Source: CANRIN01 sp964493515 (GTDB lineage Bacteria > Bacillota > Clostridia > Oscillospirales > JAAYOS01). Taken from it: 60,428 bases of DNA. The stretch lies in NCBI GenBank assembly GCA_964493515.1, contig CAZBNJ010000006.1, positions 1 through 60,428 of the forward strand, given 5' to 3'. The first letter of the stretch is position 1, and each line of letters opens with the position of its first letter. A program made the translations under genes and the position numbers. A model generated the notes under the pieces. It saw only the letters and a list, made by a program, of their open reading frames with translations. It was not told where the DNA came from and made no database searches. Positions 50,267-59,030 of the stretch are shown here, piece after piece.

Positions 50267-50958
50267 GGATACTTGCGATAGAATCGAGCGCCAAGTCGGC
50301 GAGCTGCGCGCTGTTCTGCGACGGCGCGCTCGAGGCGATGAACTACCAGAACGTGGGGCTTACCCACTCGCAGACGCTCATGCCGATGATAGAGTCGATG
50401 ATGCGCAACGCGTCGAGGACGATGGCGGAGGTGGACGTAATAGCCGCCGCGCACGGCCCGGGATCGTTTACCGGCGTGCGGATAGGCGTGTCGACCGCTC
50501 TGGGGCTTGCTGTGGGCGCGGACAAGCCGTCGGTGGGTGTTTCCACCCTGGAGGCGATGGCGTGGCTGACAGCGCACGCAGACGCTCTGACGGTATGCGC
50601 GATGGACGCGCGCCGAAGCGAGGTGTACGCCGCGATGTTTCTTGGCGGCGAGCGGCTGTGCGACGACTGCGCCTGTCCCGCGTCCGAATTTGCCGCGCGC
50701 GCGGTCGATGCCGCGAAAAAACTCGAAAAATCCATAATTTGTCTTGGAGATGGCGCAGAACTGTGCTATAATCAGATAAAAGACTGCGGTGTCGAGGTAA
50801 AACTCGCCCCGCCGCACCTGCTGCGGCAGTCCGCCGTGGGGGTCGCCATGCTCGCCGAGAGGATGATGTCGGCGGGACGTGAGCTTCCGCCGCTGCGACC
50901 CGTGTATCTGCGAATGTCGCAGGCAGAAAGGCTGAGGCAGACGGCGCAGAAAGACTGA
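50263..50958 (+). CDS. tsaB: tRNA t6A biosynthesis protein TsaB
   Basis: 231 aa ASKHA-fold protein. ILAIESSAKSASCAL at the start and AAAHGPGSFTGVRIGVS (about 66-82) are diagnostic. It forms the TsaBDE complex; tsaD is not adjacent. A rimI-like gene that often follows is absent; upp follows after 41 bases. Confidence 0.95.
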   Translation: MRILAIESSAKSASCALFCDGALEAMNYQNVGLTHSQTLMPMIESMMRNASRTMAEVDVIAAAHGPGSFTGVRIGVSTALGLAVGADKPSVGVSTLEAMAWLTAHADALTVCAMDARRSEVYAAMFLGGERLCDDCACPASEFAARAVDAAKKLEKSIICLGDGAELCYNQIKDCGVEVKLAPPHLLRQSAVGVAMLAERMMSAGRELPPLRPVYLRMSQAERLRQTAQKD

Positions 50959-50999
50959 GCCAGACAGCGAAAACCAACAAAATTAGGGAGGATTTGACA

Positions 51000-51629
51000 A
51001 TGGAGAACCTGACCGTACTCGACCACCCGATGATACAGCACAAGCTGTCCATCCTTCGCGACGAGGCCACCGGAACGAAGCAGTTCCGCGAGCTTATCAG
51101 CGAGATTGCGATGCTGATGACCTATGAGGCGACGCGCGACTTCCCGCTTGCCGACGTGGACGTCAAGACGCCGGTGGCGATAGCGAAGTGCAAGCAGATA
51201 GCCGGCAAAAAGACCGCCATCGTGCCGATACTGCGCGCGGGCCTCGGAATGGTGGACGGCGTGCTTCAGATCGTGCCCAGCGCCAAGGTCGGCCACATCG
51301 GACTGTACCGCGATCCCGAGACGCTCAACCCGGTGGAGTACTACTGCAAGATGCCGCCGGACATCGAGGAGCGCGAGGTGATAATCGTCGACCCGATGCT
51401 CGCGACCGGAGGCAGCGCCGCCGCCGCGATACAGTTCATCAAGGGATACACCGACAGGCCGATAAAGCTGATGTGCATCATCGCCGCGCCGGAGGGTGCG
51501 GAGCGCGTGCACCGCGAGCATCCGGACGTGCAGATATACGTCGCCGCGATGGACGAAAAGCTCAACGAGCACGGCTACATAGTGCCCGGACTTGGCGACG
51601 CGGGCGACCGCATCTTCGGCACAAAGTAA
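51000..51629 (+). CDS. upp: Uracil phosphoribosyltransferase
   Basis: 209 aa, exactly the usual length, from ATG 51000 with AGGGAGG 8 bases upstream; the TTG at 50994 is too close to it. Uracil + PRPP gives UMP. PRPP-binding loop VDPMLATGGSA, and the C-terminal PGLGDAGDRIFGT typical of Upp. Confidence 0.97.
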   Translation: MENLTVLDHPMIQHKLSILRDEATGTKQFRELISEIAMLMTYEATRDFPLADVDVKTPVAIAKCKQIAGKKTAIVPILRAGLGMVDGVLQIVPSAKVGHIGLYRDPETLNPVEYYCKMPPDIEEREVIIVDPMLATGGSAAAAIQFIKGYTDRPIKLMCIIAAPEGAERVHREHPDVQIYVAAMDEKLNEHGYIVPGLGDAGDRIFGTK

Positions 51630-51653
51630 ACTATAAGTAATAAGCAGCAAACA

Positions 51654-51686
51654 AAAAACCGAGAGTACAATTACTCTCGGTTTTGC
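51654..51686 (+). terminator. Bidirectional terminator between upp and DUF4364 gene
   Basis: AAAACCGAGAGTA-CAAT-TACTCTCGGTTTT, a perfect 13-bp stem. Confidence 0.88.
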
Positions 51687-51698
51687 GCAATCTCATAT

Positions 51699-52253
51699 CT
51701 ATTCGGACGCCTTGCCGTCCTGTTCATCCTCGGGAGCTTCGGTGAGCTGGGCGAGCAGATAGCGGTAGACGCTCTCGGCGTGCAGGCGCCATCCCTTTTC
51801 GGCGCGCGCCGCCGTCTCCTTTGACGGAAGCATGAGGTCGATCTTCAGCGACAGTCCCGCGCCTCCGTCCAGCTCGAGGCGGCTGAGCCATCCGTCGCCG
51901 CGCTGAAGCACCTGCGAGCTGATGCACGCGCCCTTTTCAAGCGCGGCTCGCTCGGTGCGCGCGTCCTGCGCGGCATAGGCGCGGGTGGCGGCGGGAAGCA
52001 CGTTTTCCACCTGGTCGATGGTGCTGCGTCCGAACCGGGTTATCGCAAGGCGATCGCCGCGCCGCTCGACAAGTCCGCCGCTTATCAGATCCTCAAGGCT
52101 CGCGGCGTATTCGAGGCGGTCGGCGACATAGTCCATCGTCAGATCGACGAGCGTCTCCGGCGAGACAGCGTCGTCGAAATGCTTCAGGACATAGAGTATG
52201 AACGCCTTGGTTTGAAGTTCTCCGCGAACGGCGCCTTTGCGTGCCTGTTCCAT
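51699..52253 (-). CDS. DUF4364 family protein
   Basis: 184 aa. N-terminal winged-helix-like domain (TKAFILYVLKHFDDAVSPET, LEDLISGGLVERRGDRLAIT) followed by a beta domain with WLSRLELDGGAGLSLKIDLM. The family is widespread in Clostridia and thought to be transcription-factor-like; no function is established that I know of. Minus-strand gene with its own promoter. Confidence 0.85.
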   Translation of the reverse strand: MEQARKGAVRGELQTKAFILYVLKHFDDAVSPETLVDLTMDYVADRLEYAASLEDLISGGLVERRGDRLAITRFGRSTIDQVENVLPAATRAYAAQDARTERAALEKGACISSQVLQRGDGWLSRLELDGGAGLSLKIDLMLPSKETAARAEKGWRLHAESVYRYLLAQLTEAPEDEQDGKASE

Positions 52254-52301
52254 AAATTAGCCCCCTAAATTCCTTAAAACCCGCAAAAGCGGTGGATTTC
52301 C

Positions 52302-52330
52302 ATTATATCACAGTTTGATTCGATATGCAA
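52302..52330 (-). promoter_or_regulatory. Promoter of the DUF4364 gene
   Basis: Minus strand: TTGCAT (complement 52325-52330), 17-base spacer, TATAAT (complement 52302-52307). The leader contains CCGC-TTTT-GCGG, like the glgP leader. Confidence 0.7.
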
Positions 52331-52416
52331 CGCCATTTTTCGACAGCTTTCGCAGGCAGTATACCCGCACGATTCTAAACCGAGTTTCGACAAATTTTGA
52401 CAACAAGGTGGAGAAA

Positions 52417-53523
52417 ATGAAAAAGATTATACTAATGGTATTAGTATTGGCAATGCTGCTCGCTTCATGCGGCGAGGCGGAACAGGAGGTCTCGCCGTCG
52501 CCGAGCGACACGCCGTCCCCCAGCGCGACGCATACGCCGACACCCACTCCGACCCAGACACCTACGCCGACGCCCGAGCCGACGCCGGACGGGACGATAA
52601 ACCCCTTGAGCGGACTTCGGTTGGAGGGGGATGTCGACGCGACGGCGCGTCCGGTGGCGGTGATGATAAACAACATCAAGCAGGCGCTGCCGCAGTACGG
52701 TACCGGCGCGGCGGACATCGTGTACGAGGTGATCGCGGAGGGCGGCATAACCCGACTGGTTGCGGTCTATCAGGACGTGTCGCAGGCGGGGACGATCGGC
52801 TCGATACGCTCGACACGGGCGTACTATCTCGACATCGCGGGCGGTCACGACGCGATACTCTTCCATGCCGGCGGAAGCGAGGAGGCGTACAGGCTGATAA
52901 AGTCGCGGTCGATAGATGTGGTGGACAACGTGCGCCAGGGAGGCAAACCGGGAAACACCTTCTACCTCGACGACGCGCGCAAGAAGCAGAACGGCTATGA
53001 GCACTCGACGATGACCACCGGCGAGCGGATAGCCGACTATCTGGAGCGGACGAGCTATCGCACCGAGCACGAGGAGGGGTACGAGCTTGGGCTGAAGTTT
53101 GAGGAGGGCTACACCCCGACGGGCGAGAACGCGACCACCGCGCGGGTGGTATTTTCGAGCTACAAGAAAGCGGAGCTTGAGTATGACGCGTCGAGCGGGC
53201 GTTATCTGGTCGAGCAGTACGGCAAGGCGCACGTCGACGCGGACACTGGGGAACAACTGGGATTTGAAAACGTCATAGTGTTGTACGCAGATATTTCGGC
53301 GATAGCGGGGGACACGGCGGGCCGCATGAAGGTGGAGCTTGTCGGCGGAGGCGGCGGCGTGCTGCTCTGCGGCGGCAAGTTCGTGCCGATAGAGTGGAAG
53401 AAGGACGCGTGGGACGAGCCGTTCCGCTATCTCGACGCATCCGGCGAGACGCAGACGCTGCGCAGCGGAAAGACCTATGTGTGCATCGTGAGCGGCGAGG
53501 AGCGGCTGACGATAGGCGAATAA
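52417..53523 (+). CDS. DUF3048 lipoprotein
   Basis: 368 aa from ATG 52417, AGGTGGAG upstream; the extra upstream codons lack SD. Lipoprotein signal with LLASC (Cys at about 18), then a Ser/Pro/Thr linker of about 35 residues (PTPTPTQTPTPTPEPTP). DUF3048 N-terminal domain: RPVAVMINNIKQALPQYGTG, ADIVYEVIAEGGITRLVAVY, then the C-terminal domain ending ..GKTYVCIVSGEERLTIG. The family (YerB-like) is surface-anchored and of unknown activity. Confidence 0.9.
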   Translation: MKKIILMVLVLAMLLASCGEAEQEVSPSPSDTPSPSATHTPTPTPTQTPTPTPEPTPDGTINPLSGLRLEGDVDATARPVAVMINNIKQALPQYGTGAADIVYEVIAEGGITRLVAVYQDVSQAGTIGSIRSTRAYYLDIAGGHDAILFHAGGSEEAYRLIKSRSIDVVDNVRQGGKPGNTFYLDDARKKQNGYEHSTMTTGERIADYLERTSYRTEHEEGYELGLKFEEGYTPTGENATTARVVFSSYKKAELEYDASSGRYLVEQYGKAHVDADTGEQLGFENVIVLYADISAIAGDTAGRMKVELVGGGGGVLLCGGKFVPIEWKKDAWDEPFRYLDASGETQTLRSGKTYVCIVSGEERLTIGE

Positions 53524-53558
53524 AGCACCCGGATTTGCGGAAAGAGTGCGTATCGGGG

Positions 53559-53587
53559 TTGAAATTTCCATGGCATAAAGGTATAAT
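53559..53587 (+). promoter_or_regulatory. Promoter of the fourth SLH gene
   Basis: TTGAAA (53559-53564), 17-base spacer, TATAAT (53582-53587). Confidence 0.8.
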
Positions 53588-53626
53588 CTATATTAGGTCA
53601 GTATATCCGACAGGAGGTCAAAACCT

Positions 53627-55930
53627 ATGAAGAAAAAGATTCTCGCGCTCGTGTTGGCGGCCGTGATGGTCGTCGGGCTCGCGCCGGTCGCGTCCGCCGC
53701 GAATTTCAGCGACGTTACCGGTCGCTGGTCGCAGGACTACATTGCGGACATGACCGAGCTCGGCCTGTACAAGGGCTATGACGACGGTCTGTTCCATCCG
53801 ACCGACCCGCTGACCACGGCGCAGGCGATATCCATCTGTGTGCGCATGTGCGCGTTTGACAAGGAGATGTGCGACGCCGCAGAAAAGGAGCTGGAGACCG
53901 AGGTCTATTTCGCGGTCAACGGCAAGCAGAACTGGTTCCACCGCGACTTCGCGGTCGCGGTCAAGGCGGGCATAGTGACCATAGACGAGCTGCGTTCGCT
54001 CGAGCAGAGGGGCAAGCTCGCGGGAGCGCTCACGCGCGAGGAGTTCAGCGAATATCTCGTCCGCGCGATGCAGCTTACCCTGCCGCAGGTCGCGCCCGAG
54101 CTTGATTTTGTCGACGCGGAGGAGATATCCGACGTGTACCGCGCGCCGGTGCATATGCTCAGCTCGATGGGCATCGTGGTCGGCTCGCTGGATGGCGGAC
54201 TCATCCGCTTCAACCCGAAAAACACGATAAAGCGCGAGGACTCGGCAACGATGTTCAGCCGCGCGGTGAAGTACATAAAGGACAACTCGCTGATAATCGA
54301 GCTGTACGACTACGCCACCTACGGCGTGCAGTCGGGCAAGATAGTCGGCTTTGACGGCTCGGTGCTCACGATAGAGAGCGGCATCACCGGACGCACCGCG
54401 GTCGAGCTGCCCAAGACCGCCGAGGTCTACGAGCAGAACATCCTGTCCGACCGCGATTCGCTCGAGAGGGGACGCTGGGCGGTCATATGCACCAACGCCG
54501 CGGGCGTGTTCGCCGTGCGCGTGTACGACGGAAACGAGACCGAATACGCGGGCGAGCTGCGCGATTTCGACGGCGAGAGCGTGACCTTTAACACCGGCAC
54601 GCGCAACGTGACGCTGCCCATCGACCGCGCGACGGTGTTCGTGGTTGGCGGCATCACCGGCGGCGCCGAGCTGTACGACGAGACCGCAGACTATGAGGCG
54701 GTGAACGCGACCGTAGACCCGACCGGAAGGCTGACCGCGCTCCGCTTTGACGGCGGCAGCCGCGCCGAGAGCCTGTTCCTCCGCTCGGCAAACAACGACG
54801 GAACGTACACCGTCGTGTCGCACAGCGGTGCGGAGCGCAACGTGAAGCTCGCCAAGGACGCGAAGCTCGAGCTGCTCGGAAATTCCAAGACGCTGGGCGC
54901 GAGCGCGAACATCGGCGCGCGTATGGACGTGCGCGTGGACAACACGACCGGCGAGCTTATCGAGGTCAAGATGGACGGCACGGGCAAGTTTGCGCAGGGC
55001 GGATTTGTCCGCACATACATCCGCACCAACTCGCGCACGATAACCATAGAGAACACCGTGACGGGCAGCACGAACGGCTACAAGCTCGCGGCGGACGCCA
55101 AGGTCAGCTACGAGGGCAAGGAGATAAAGATAGGCGAGCTGAGCGACATGAAGGACAAGGGAGAGCAGTTCCTGTTCGTGACGCTCACCTTTGACGGCGA
55201 CACGGTGGTGAAGATCGAGGCGTATCCGGGCAGCAGCGAGTTTGAGGGCGAGCTTGTCGGCATATCCTACGGCAAGACGATCAGCTTCTCGGTGGAGAAC
55301 ATCCTGGGCGAGACTCGCGAGTACAGCTTTGCCGCCAGCGAGATGCCGCAGATAAAGCGCGGCAACCGCGTTATCACCGCCGACAAGCTCCGCGAGGGCG
55401 ACACGCTCAAGGTTTTTGAGAAATACTCGAAGATAGTGTCCATCGAGGCGTCGGTGGCGGAGGCCGACTTCAACGCCGTTGTGGAGGGCATATCGATAAG
55501 CACCTCTGGCACGACGGTCACGCTCAAGCTGGACGAGACCGGCGATGTCAAGACCTACCCGCTGTCCTCTACCGCCGAGATAATGTCCGGCGAAAAGACG
55601 ACCACCGTCTCCGCGATACAGGGAATGAAGGTCGCGGTCACGCTCGGCGGAAACGAGATCGTGGCGATATCGGTCACCGGCGTGGCGACCACCAGCGGCC
55701 AGTACGAGGGCAAGATAGAGTTTGTCAACAGCGCGCTGCGCGAGATGCTGATAAGCCTGGACAACGGCACGATGCTGAATATCAAGGTGCCGTACAGCGT
55801 GAGCGTGTTTACGAACGGCGGCGCGGTCAAGTCGGGCTTTGACGAGCTTGAGGCGGAGGACGTCGTGACCATCTACGGCGAGATGGGCACCGACGGCAGC
55901 TTCACCGCAAACATCATAATCAAGAAGTGA
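53627..55930 (+). CDS. SLH-domain surface protein, large
   Basis: 767 aa; ACAGGAGGTC precedes ATG 53627. Signal peptide MKKKILALVLAAVMVVGLAP with cleavage near ASA-ANF. SLH motifs at about 25-70, 90-140 and 155-205 (FSDVTGRWSQDYIADMTELG; the second is divergent). The rest consists of repeated small beta modules, each starting like GKIVGFDGSVLTIES or AELRDF-type strands, as in the SLH protein at 12072. Probably a major cell-surface protein. It is followed 10 bases later by a dCMP deaminase gene, perhaps by read-through. Confidence 0.88.
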   Translation: MKKKILALVLAAVMVVGLAPVASAANFSDVTGRWSQDYIADMTELGLYKGYDDGLFHPTDPLTTAQAISICVRMCAFDKEMCDAAEKELETEVYFAVNGKQNWFHRDFAVAVKAGIVTIDELRSLEQRGKLAGALTREEFSEYLVRAMQLTLPQVAPELDFVDAEEISDVYRAPVHMLSSMGIVVGSLDGGLIRFNPKNTIKREDSATMFSRAVKYIKDNSLIIELYDYATYGVQSGKIVGFDGSVLTIESGITGRTAVELPKTAEVYEQNILSDRDSLERGRWAVICTNAAGVFAVRVYDGNETEYAGELRDFDGESVTFNTGTRNVTLPIDRATVFVVGGITGGAELYDETADYEAVNATVDPTGRLTALRFDGGSRAESLFLRSANNDGTYTVVSHSGAERNVKLAKDAKLELLGNSKTLGASANIGARMDVRVDNTTGELIEVKMDGTGKFAQGGFVRTYIRTNSRTITIENTVTGSTNGYKLAADAKVSYEGKEIKIGELSDMKDKGEQFLFVTLTFDGDTVVKIEAYPGSSEFEGELVGISYGKTISFSVENILGETREYSFAASEMPQIKRGNRVITADKLREGDTLKVFEKYSKIVSIEASVAEADFNAVVEGISISTSGTTVTLKLDETGDVKTYPLSSTAEIMSGEKTTTVSAIQGMKVAVTLGGNEIVAISVTGVATTSGQYEGKIEFVNSALREMLISLDNGTMLNIKVPYSVSVFTNGGAVKSGFDELEAEDVVTIYGEMGTDGSFTANIIIKK

Positions 55931-55940
55931 GGTGGGCGGC

Positions 55941-56420
55941 ATGGAGCGCAGAGACAAGATAAACTACTATCTGGACATCGCGGACACCGTCTGCGAGCGC
56001 AGCACCTGCCTAAGAATACACTACGGCGCGATAATCGTGCGCAACGACGAGATAGTGTCCACCGGATACAACGGCGCGCCGCGCGGACGCAAAAACTGCT
56101 CGGACATCGGCGGCTGCTACCGCGAGATGAACAACATCCCGTCGGGCGAGCGCTACGAGCTGTGCCGCTCGGTGCACGCCGAGGCGAACGCGATAATCTC
56201 CGCCGAACGCCGCGATATGCTGGGCGCGGAGCTGTACCTCGCCGCGCGCGACGCCAAGACCGGCGAGCTGCTGAGCGGGCGCACGAGCTGCTCGATGTGC
56301 CGCCGACTGATAATCAACGCGGGCATTGAGCGGGTGTACATCCGCGAGAGCGACAGCGAATATTCGGTCGTCGACGTGCAGAAGGACTGGATAGACGAGG
56401 ACGACAGCCTGAGGATGTGA
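55941..56420 (+). CDS. dCMP deaminase family protein
   Basis: 159 aa from ATG 55941, GAGGTG upstream at 8 bases (GTG 55932 overlaps the SD). Zinc-dependent deaminase: HAEANAI (about 82-88) and SCSMCRRL (about 115-122) provide His, catalytic Glu and two Cys. An additional Cys/His-containing N-terminal insert (CSDIGGCYREMN) is typical of dCMP deaminase/ComEB. Should convert dCMP to dUMP. Confidence 0.9.
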   Translation: MERRDKINYYLDIADTVCERSTCLRIHYGAIIVRNDEIVSTGYNGAPRGRKNCSDIGGCYREMNNIPSGERYELCRSVHAEANAIISAERRDMLGAELYLAARDAKTGELLSGRTSCSMCRRLIINAGIERVYIRESDSEYSVVDVQKDWIDEDDSLRM

Positions 56421-56445
56421 GGCACCGCGACAGCGAAAAGGTATG

Positions 56446-56478
56446 AAAAAAGACGAGCCGCGAGGCTCGTCTTTTGTT
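56446..56478 (+). terminator. Bidirectional terminator
   Basis: AAAAAAGACGAGCC-GCGA-GGCTCGTCTTTTGTT, between convergent deaminase and SLOG genes. Confidence 0.88.
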
Positions 56479-56485
56479 ATCCGTG

Positions 56486-56962
56486 TTACGCGTTCACTAT
56501 CTGCAATCCGTGCTGCCGCGCCATGTCTGTCGTCATCGACGTGCCGCTGCGTCCCGCGCGCCGCAGATAGCACACGCACACGCTCGCGTGCTCGACCATC
56601 CATCGGTTCCGCGCGGCGTAAACTCCCGGGGAATAGCGCTCGTACAGCGTCACAGCCTCGTCCGCAAGCTCGATAAGCTCGGCGAGCTGGTGGCGGTCGC
56701 CGACCGAGAACTTCGAGTCGTGACCGCGAAAGGGGAGCGCGAGCACCAGTTTTACGTCGGGGTGGAGCAGCCTAAGCTCGCACACCGCCTGCGCCGCGAG
56801 CATATCATAGCCGACTGCGCCGCCCGCGATGAAAGTGCGGAATCCGCGGTTGTACAGCGCCTGCGCGTTCGCGAGCGTAGACTGCCACAGCAGCTCGCGC
56901 TCGCCTTCGGGGATGGCTCGGTGTCCGGTGAAGCAGACCGCGGTGGAGCGCGAAAACTCCAT
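56486..56962 (-). CDS. SLOG-fold protein, DUF1273/YpsA-like
   Basis: 158 aa. STAVCFTGHRAIP at the start and FIAGGAVGYDMLAAQAVCEL form the Rossmann-like nucleotide pocket of SLOG proteins, with KLVLALPFRGHD and a C-terminal GRSGTSMTTDMA. YpsA-like proteins are thought to bind nucleotides and in Bacillus affect cell division. Here it lies 5 bases after mreB in the same direction, which fits a cell-shape link. Confidence 0.85.
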   Translation of the reverse strand: MEFSRSTAVCFTGHRAIPEGERELLWQSTLANAQALYNRGFRTFIAGGAVGYDMLAAQAVCELRLLHPDVKLVLALPFRGHDSKFSVGDRHQLAELIELADEAVTLYERYSPGVYAARNRWMVEHASVCVCYLRRAGRSGTSMTTDMARQHGLQIVNA

Positions 56963-56967
56963 TTTGT

Positions 56968-57990
56968 TTACCTGTCCATCTGCTTGCGGCGGGAGAGGTT
57001 CATCGTGCCGTCCTGCATATCGCTTATCCAGTCGAGGCTCTTGCCGGTGCCGAAGGCGACGCAGCTTATCGCGTCGTCGGCGACGTGCGTCTCGATGCCG
57101 GTCCGCTCCTCGATCAGCTTGTCAAAGCCGTGGACAAGGCTGCCGCCGCCGGTCATGATTATGCCGTTGGTGGAGATGTCGGCGACAAGCTCGGGCGGCG
57201 TGCGCTCGAGCACCGAGTGTATCGCCTCGACGATGCGGCTGGACACCTCGTCAAACGCCTCGAGCATCTCGTTTGAGGTGACGGTGAACACGCGCGGAAG
57301 TCCGGTCATCAGGTCGCGGCCCTTGACCTCGGCCTCAAGCTCCTCCTCGCGCGGATAGACGCAGCCTATGCGTATCTTCAGCTCCTCGGCGGTGCGGTCG
57401 CCGACCAGCACGTTGTGCTTGCGGCGGATGTACTTGACCACCGCCTCATCGAACAGGTCGCCCGCGACCTTTATCGACGTGCTCTCGACGATACCCGAAA
57501 GGGAGATGACCGCGATGTCGGTCGTGCCGCCGCCGATATCAACGACCATGTGGCCGTCCGGCTTTGCGATGTCAATGCCCGCGCCGATGGCTGCCGCGAC
57601 CGGCTCCTCGATGAGGTAGACGCGGCGCGCGCCCGCCTGGATGCCGGCGTCGATGACCGCGCGCTCCTCGACCTCGGTTATGCCCGACGGCACGCAGATT
57701 ATCAGGCGCGGCTTGAACAGGCGGAAGCCGGTGAGCTTCTTGAGAAACTCGCGGATCATCCGCTCGGTCATGTCGTAGTCGCTGATAACGCCCTCGCGAA
57801 GCGGGCGTATCGCGACGATGTTGCCCGGCGTGCGTCCGAGCATCTTCTGCGCCTCGTCGCCGACCTTGAGCAGCCGTCCGGTGTTCTTGTCCAGCGCGAC
57901 GACCGACGGCTCGCGCAGAACGACTCCCTTGCCCTTGACGAATATCAGCACACTGGCCGTGCCAAGGTCCATACCTATATCGCGTGCCAT
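56968..57990 (-). CDS. mreB: Rod-shape determining protein MreB/Mbl
   Basis: 340 aa; AAGGAG precedes ATG 57990. Actin-like ATPase forming membrane-bound filaments that guide wall synthesis. MDLGTASVLIFVKGKGVVL (phosphate-1), VVDIGGGTTDIAVI (phosphate-2), GIIMTGGGSLV (adenosine) are intact. The C-terminal LSRRKQ resembles Mbl, so the paralogue is uncertain. mreC/mreD do not follow; a SLOG protein does. Confidence 0.94.
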   Translation of the reverse strand: MARDIGMDLGTASVLIFVKGKGVVLREPSVVALDKNTGRLLKVGDEAQKMLGRTPGNIVAIRPLREGVISDYDMTERMIREFLKKLTGFRLFKPRLIICVPSGITEVEERAVIDAGIQAGARRVYLIEEPVAAAIGAGIDIAKPDGHMVVDIGGGTTDIAVISLSGIVESTSIKVAGDLFDEAVVKYIRRKHNVLVGDRTAEELKIRIGCVYPREEELEAEVKGRDLMTGLPRVFTVTSNEMLEAFDEVSSRIVEAIHSVLERTPPELVADISTNGIIMTGGGSLVHGFDKLIEERTGIETHVADDAISCVAFGTGKSLDWISDMQDGTMNLSRRKQMDR

Positions 57991-58056
57991 AGAATAAGTC
58001 TCCTTCCGGAAGTAAATATCTCCATGTCCAAAAGACGGACAAAGTATTCTTGATTT

Positions 58057-58085
58057 ATTATACCACAGCGATGTGGGATTTTCGA
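58057..58085 (-). promoter_or_regulatory. Probable promoter of mreB
   Basis: Minus strand: TATAAT (complement 58057-58062) with a weak TCGAAA 17 bases upstream. A small inverted repeat CCACA-GCGA-TGTGG lies in the spacer. Confidence 0.5.
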
Positions 58086-58123
58086 GAGGAAAGTGGAATT
58101 TTCGCGGAAAAATTTTGCGCGGC

Positions 58124-58152
58124 TTGCGCCGTCGTTCGATCTGTGATAAAAT
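58124..58152 (+). promoter_or_regulatory. Promoter of the DUF3298-like lipoprotein
   Basis: TTGCGC (58124-58129), 17-base spacer, TAAAAT (58147-58152). Confidence 0.6.
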
Positions 58153-58205
58153 GAGCCTATACAGAACTGATTTTGGAACAGGAAATAAACTACGAGGTGT
58201 ACATA

Positions 58206-59030
58206 ATGAAGCGCAAAATACTGGTAGTAATCACGATATGTCTGATGTTGCTGACGGCGGCGTGCGGCGGAAACAGCGAGCCTTCGGTCGAACCGAGCGC
58301 CGAGCCGTCACCGAGTGTCGAGCCTTCGACCGCGCCGTCGCCGAGCGTCGAGCCTTCGGAGGAGCCGAGCGAGGAGCCTGATTCGACCGTGCCGGAGTTT
58401 GCGGTGGTGAGCACCCTGCTCGAGGAGGCGGATATGCTCGCTCTCACAAACACCATCTACCCCACCTTCATAAGCGAAAAATATCCCGACGGGTCGGCGC
58501 GCGCGAGCGAGGAGAGCCGTGCCGCGATCTACCCGATATGGAGCCTTTTCGAGGAGAGCTATCGCTATGAGGCGATAGAGGGCGGCGGCAACTACGACTC
58601 CCTCTACTGCGATATGTCGTACGAGACGACTGTCGCGCGCGGCGCGTTCTACTCGGGCATCATCTACTGCAGCCAGTACACCGGCGGCGCGCATCCGTCG
58701 AACTATTCCATACCGATATCGCTGTGGATAGACACCGGCGAGGTTGCCACATTCGACACGATATTCGCCGATGCGGACGCGGCGAAGAACGCGATACTTG
58801 ACTGGGTGGTCGATCAGATAAACGATTCGATGGACGAAGGCGTCTTTTATGAGGACGCGGCGGACATGGCGCACGAATTCTTTGAAGAGGGACGCTGCGC
58901 GTTTGGCGAGTACGGTGTGACGGTGGTGTTTGACGAGTACGAGCTGGCGGCTTATGCGGAGGGCGCGCAGGAATTCTTTGTGCCCTACGTCAGTATTCCG
59001 GGCACGCCCGATTGGCTGCTGAATGACTAA
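58206..59030 (+). CDS. Lipoprotein with DUF4163/DUF3298-like (RsiV/PdaC-type) domain
   Basis: 274 aa from ATG 58206, GAGGTG upstream. Lipoprotein signal with LLTAAC (Cys at about 19) followed by a repetitive Ser/Pro/Glu linker (EPSAEPSPSVEPS). The mature domain has IYCSQYTGGAHPSNYSIPIS and LWIDTGEVATFDTIF, matching the DUF3298 pattern seen in RsiV and PdaC, where it binds lysozyme or wall ligands. It has no deacetylase domain. Its last 8 bases overlap the methyltransferase gene. Confidence 0.82.
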   Translation: MKRKILVVITICLMLLTAACGGNSEPSVEPSAEPSPSVEPSTAPSPSVEPSEEPSEEPDSTVPEFAVVSTLLEEADMLALTNTIYPTFISEKYPDGSARASEESRAAIYPIWSLFEESYRYEAIEGGGNYDSLYCDMSYETTVARGAFYSGIIYCSQYTGGAHPSNYSIPISLWIDTGEVATFDTIFADADAAKNAILDWVVDQINDSMDEGVFYEDAADMAHEFFEEGRCAFGEYGVTVVFDEYELAAYAEGAQEFFVPYVSIPGTPDWLLND

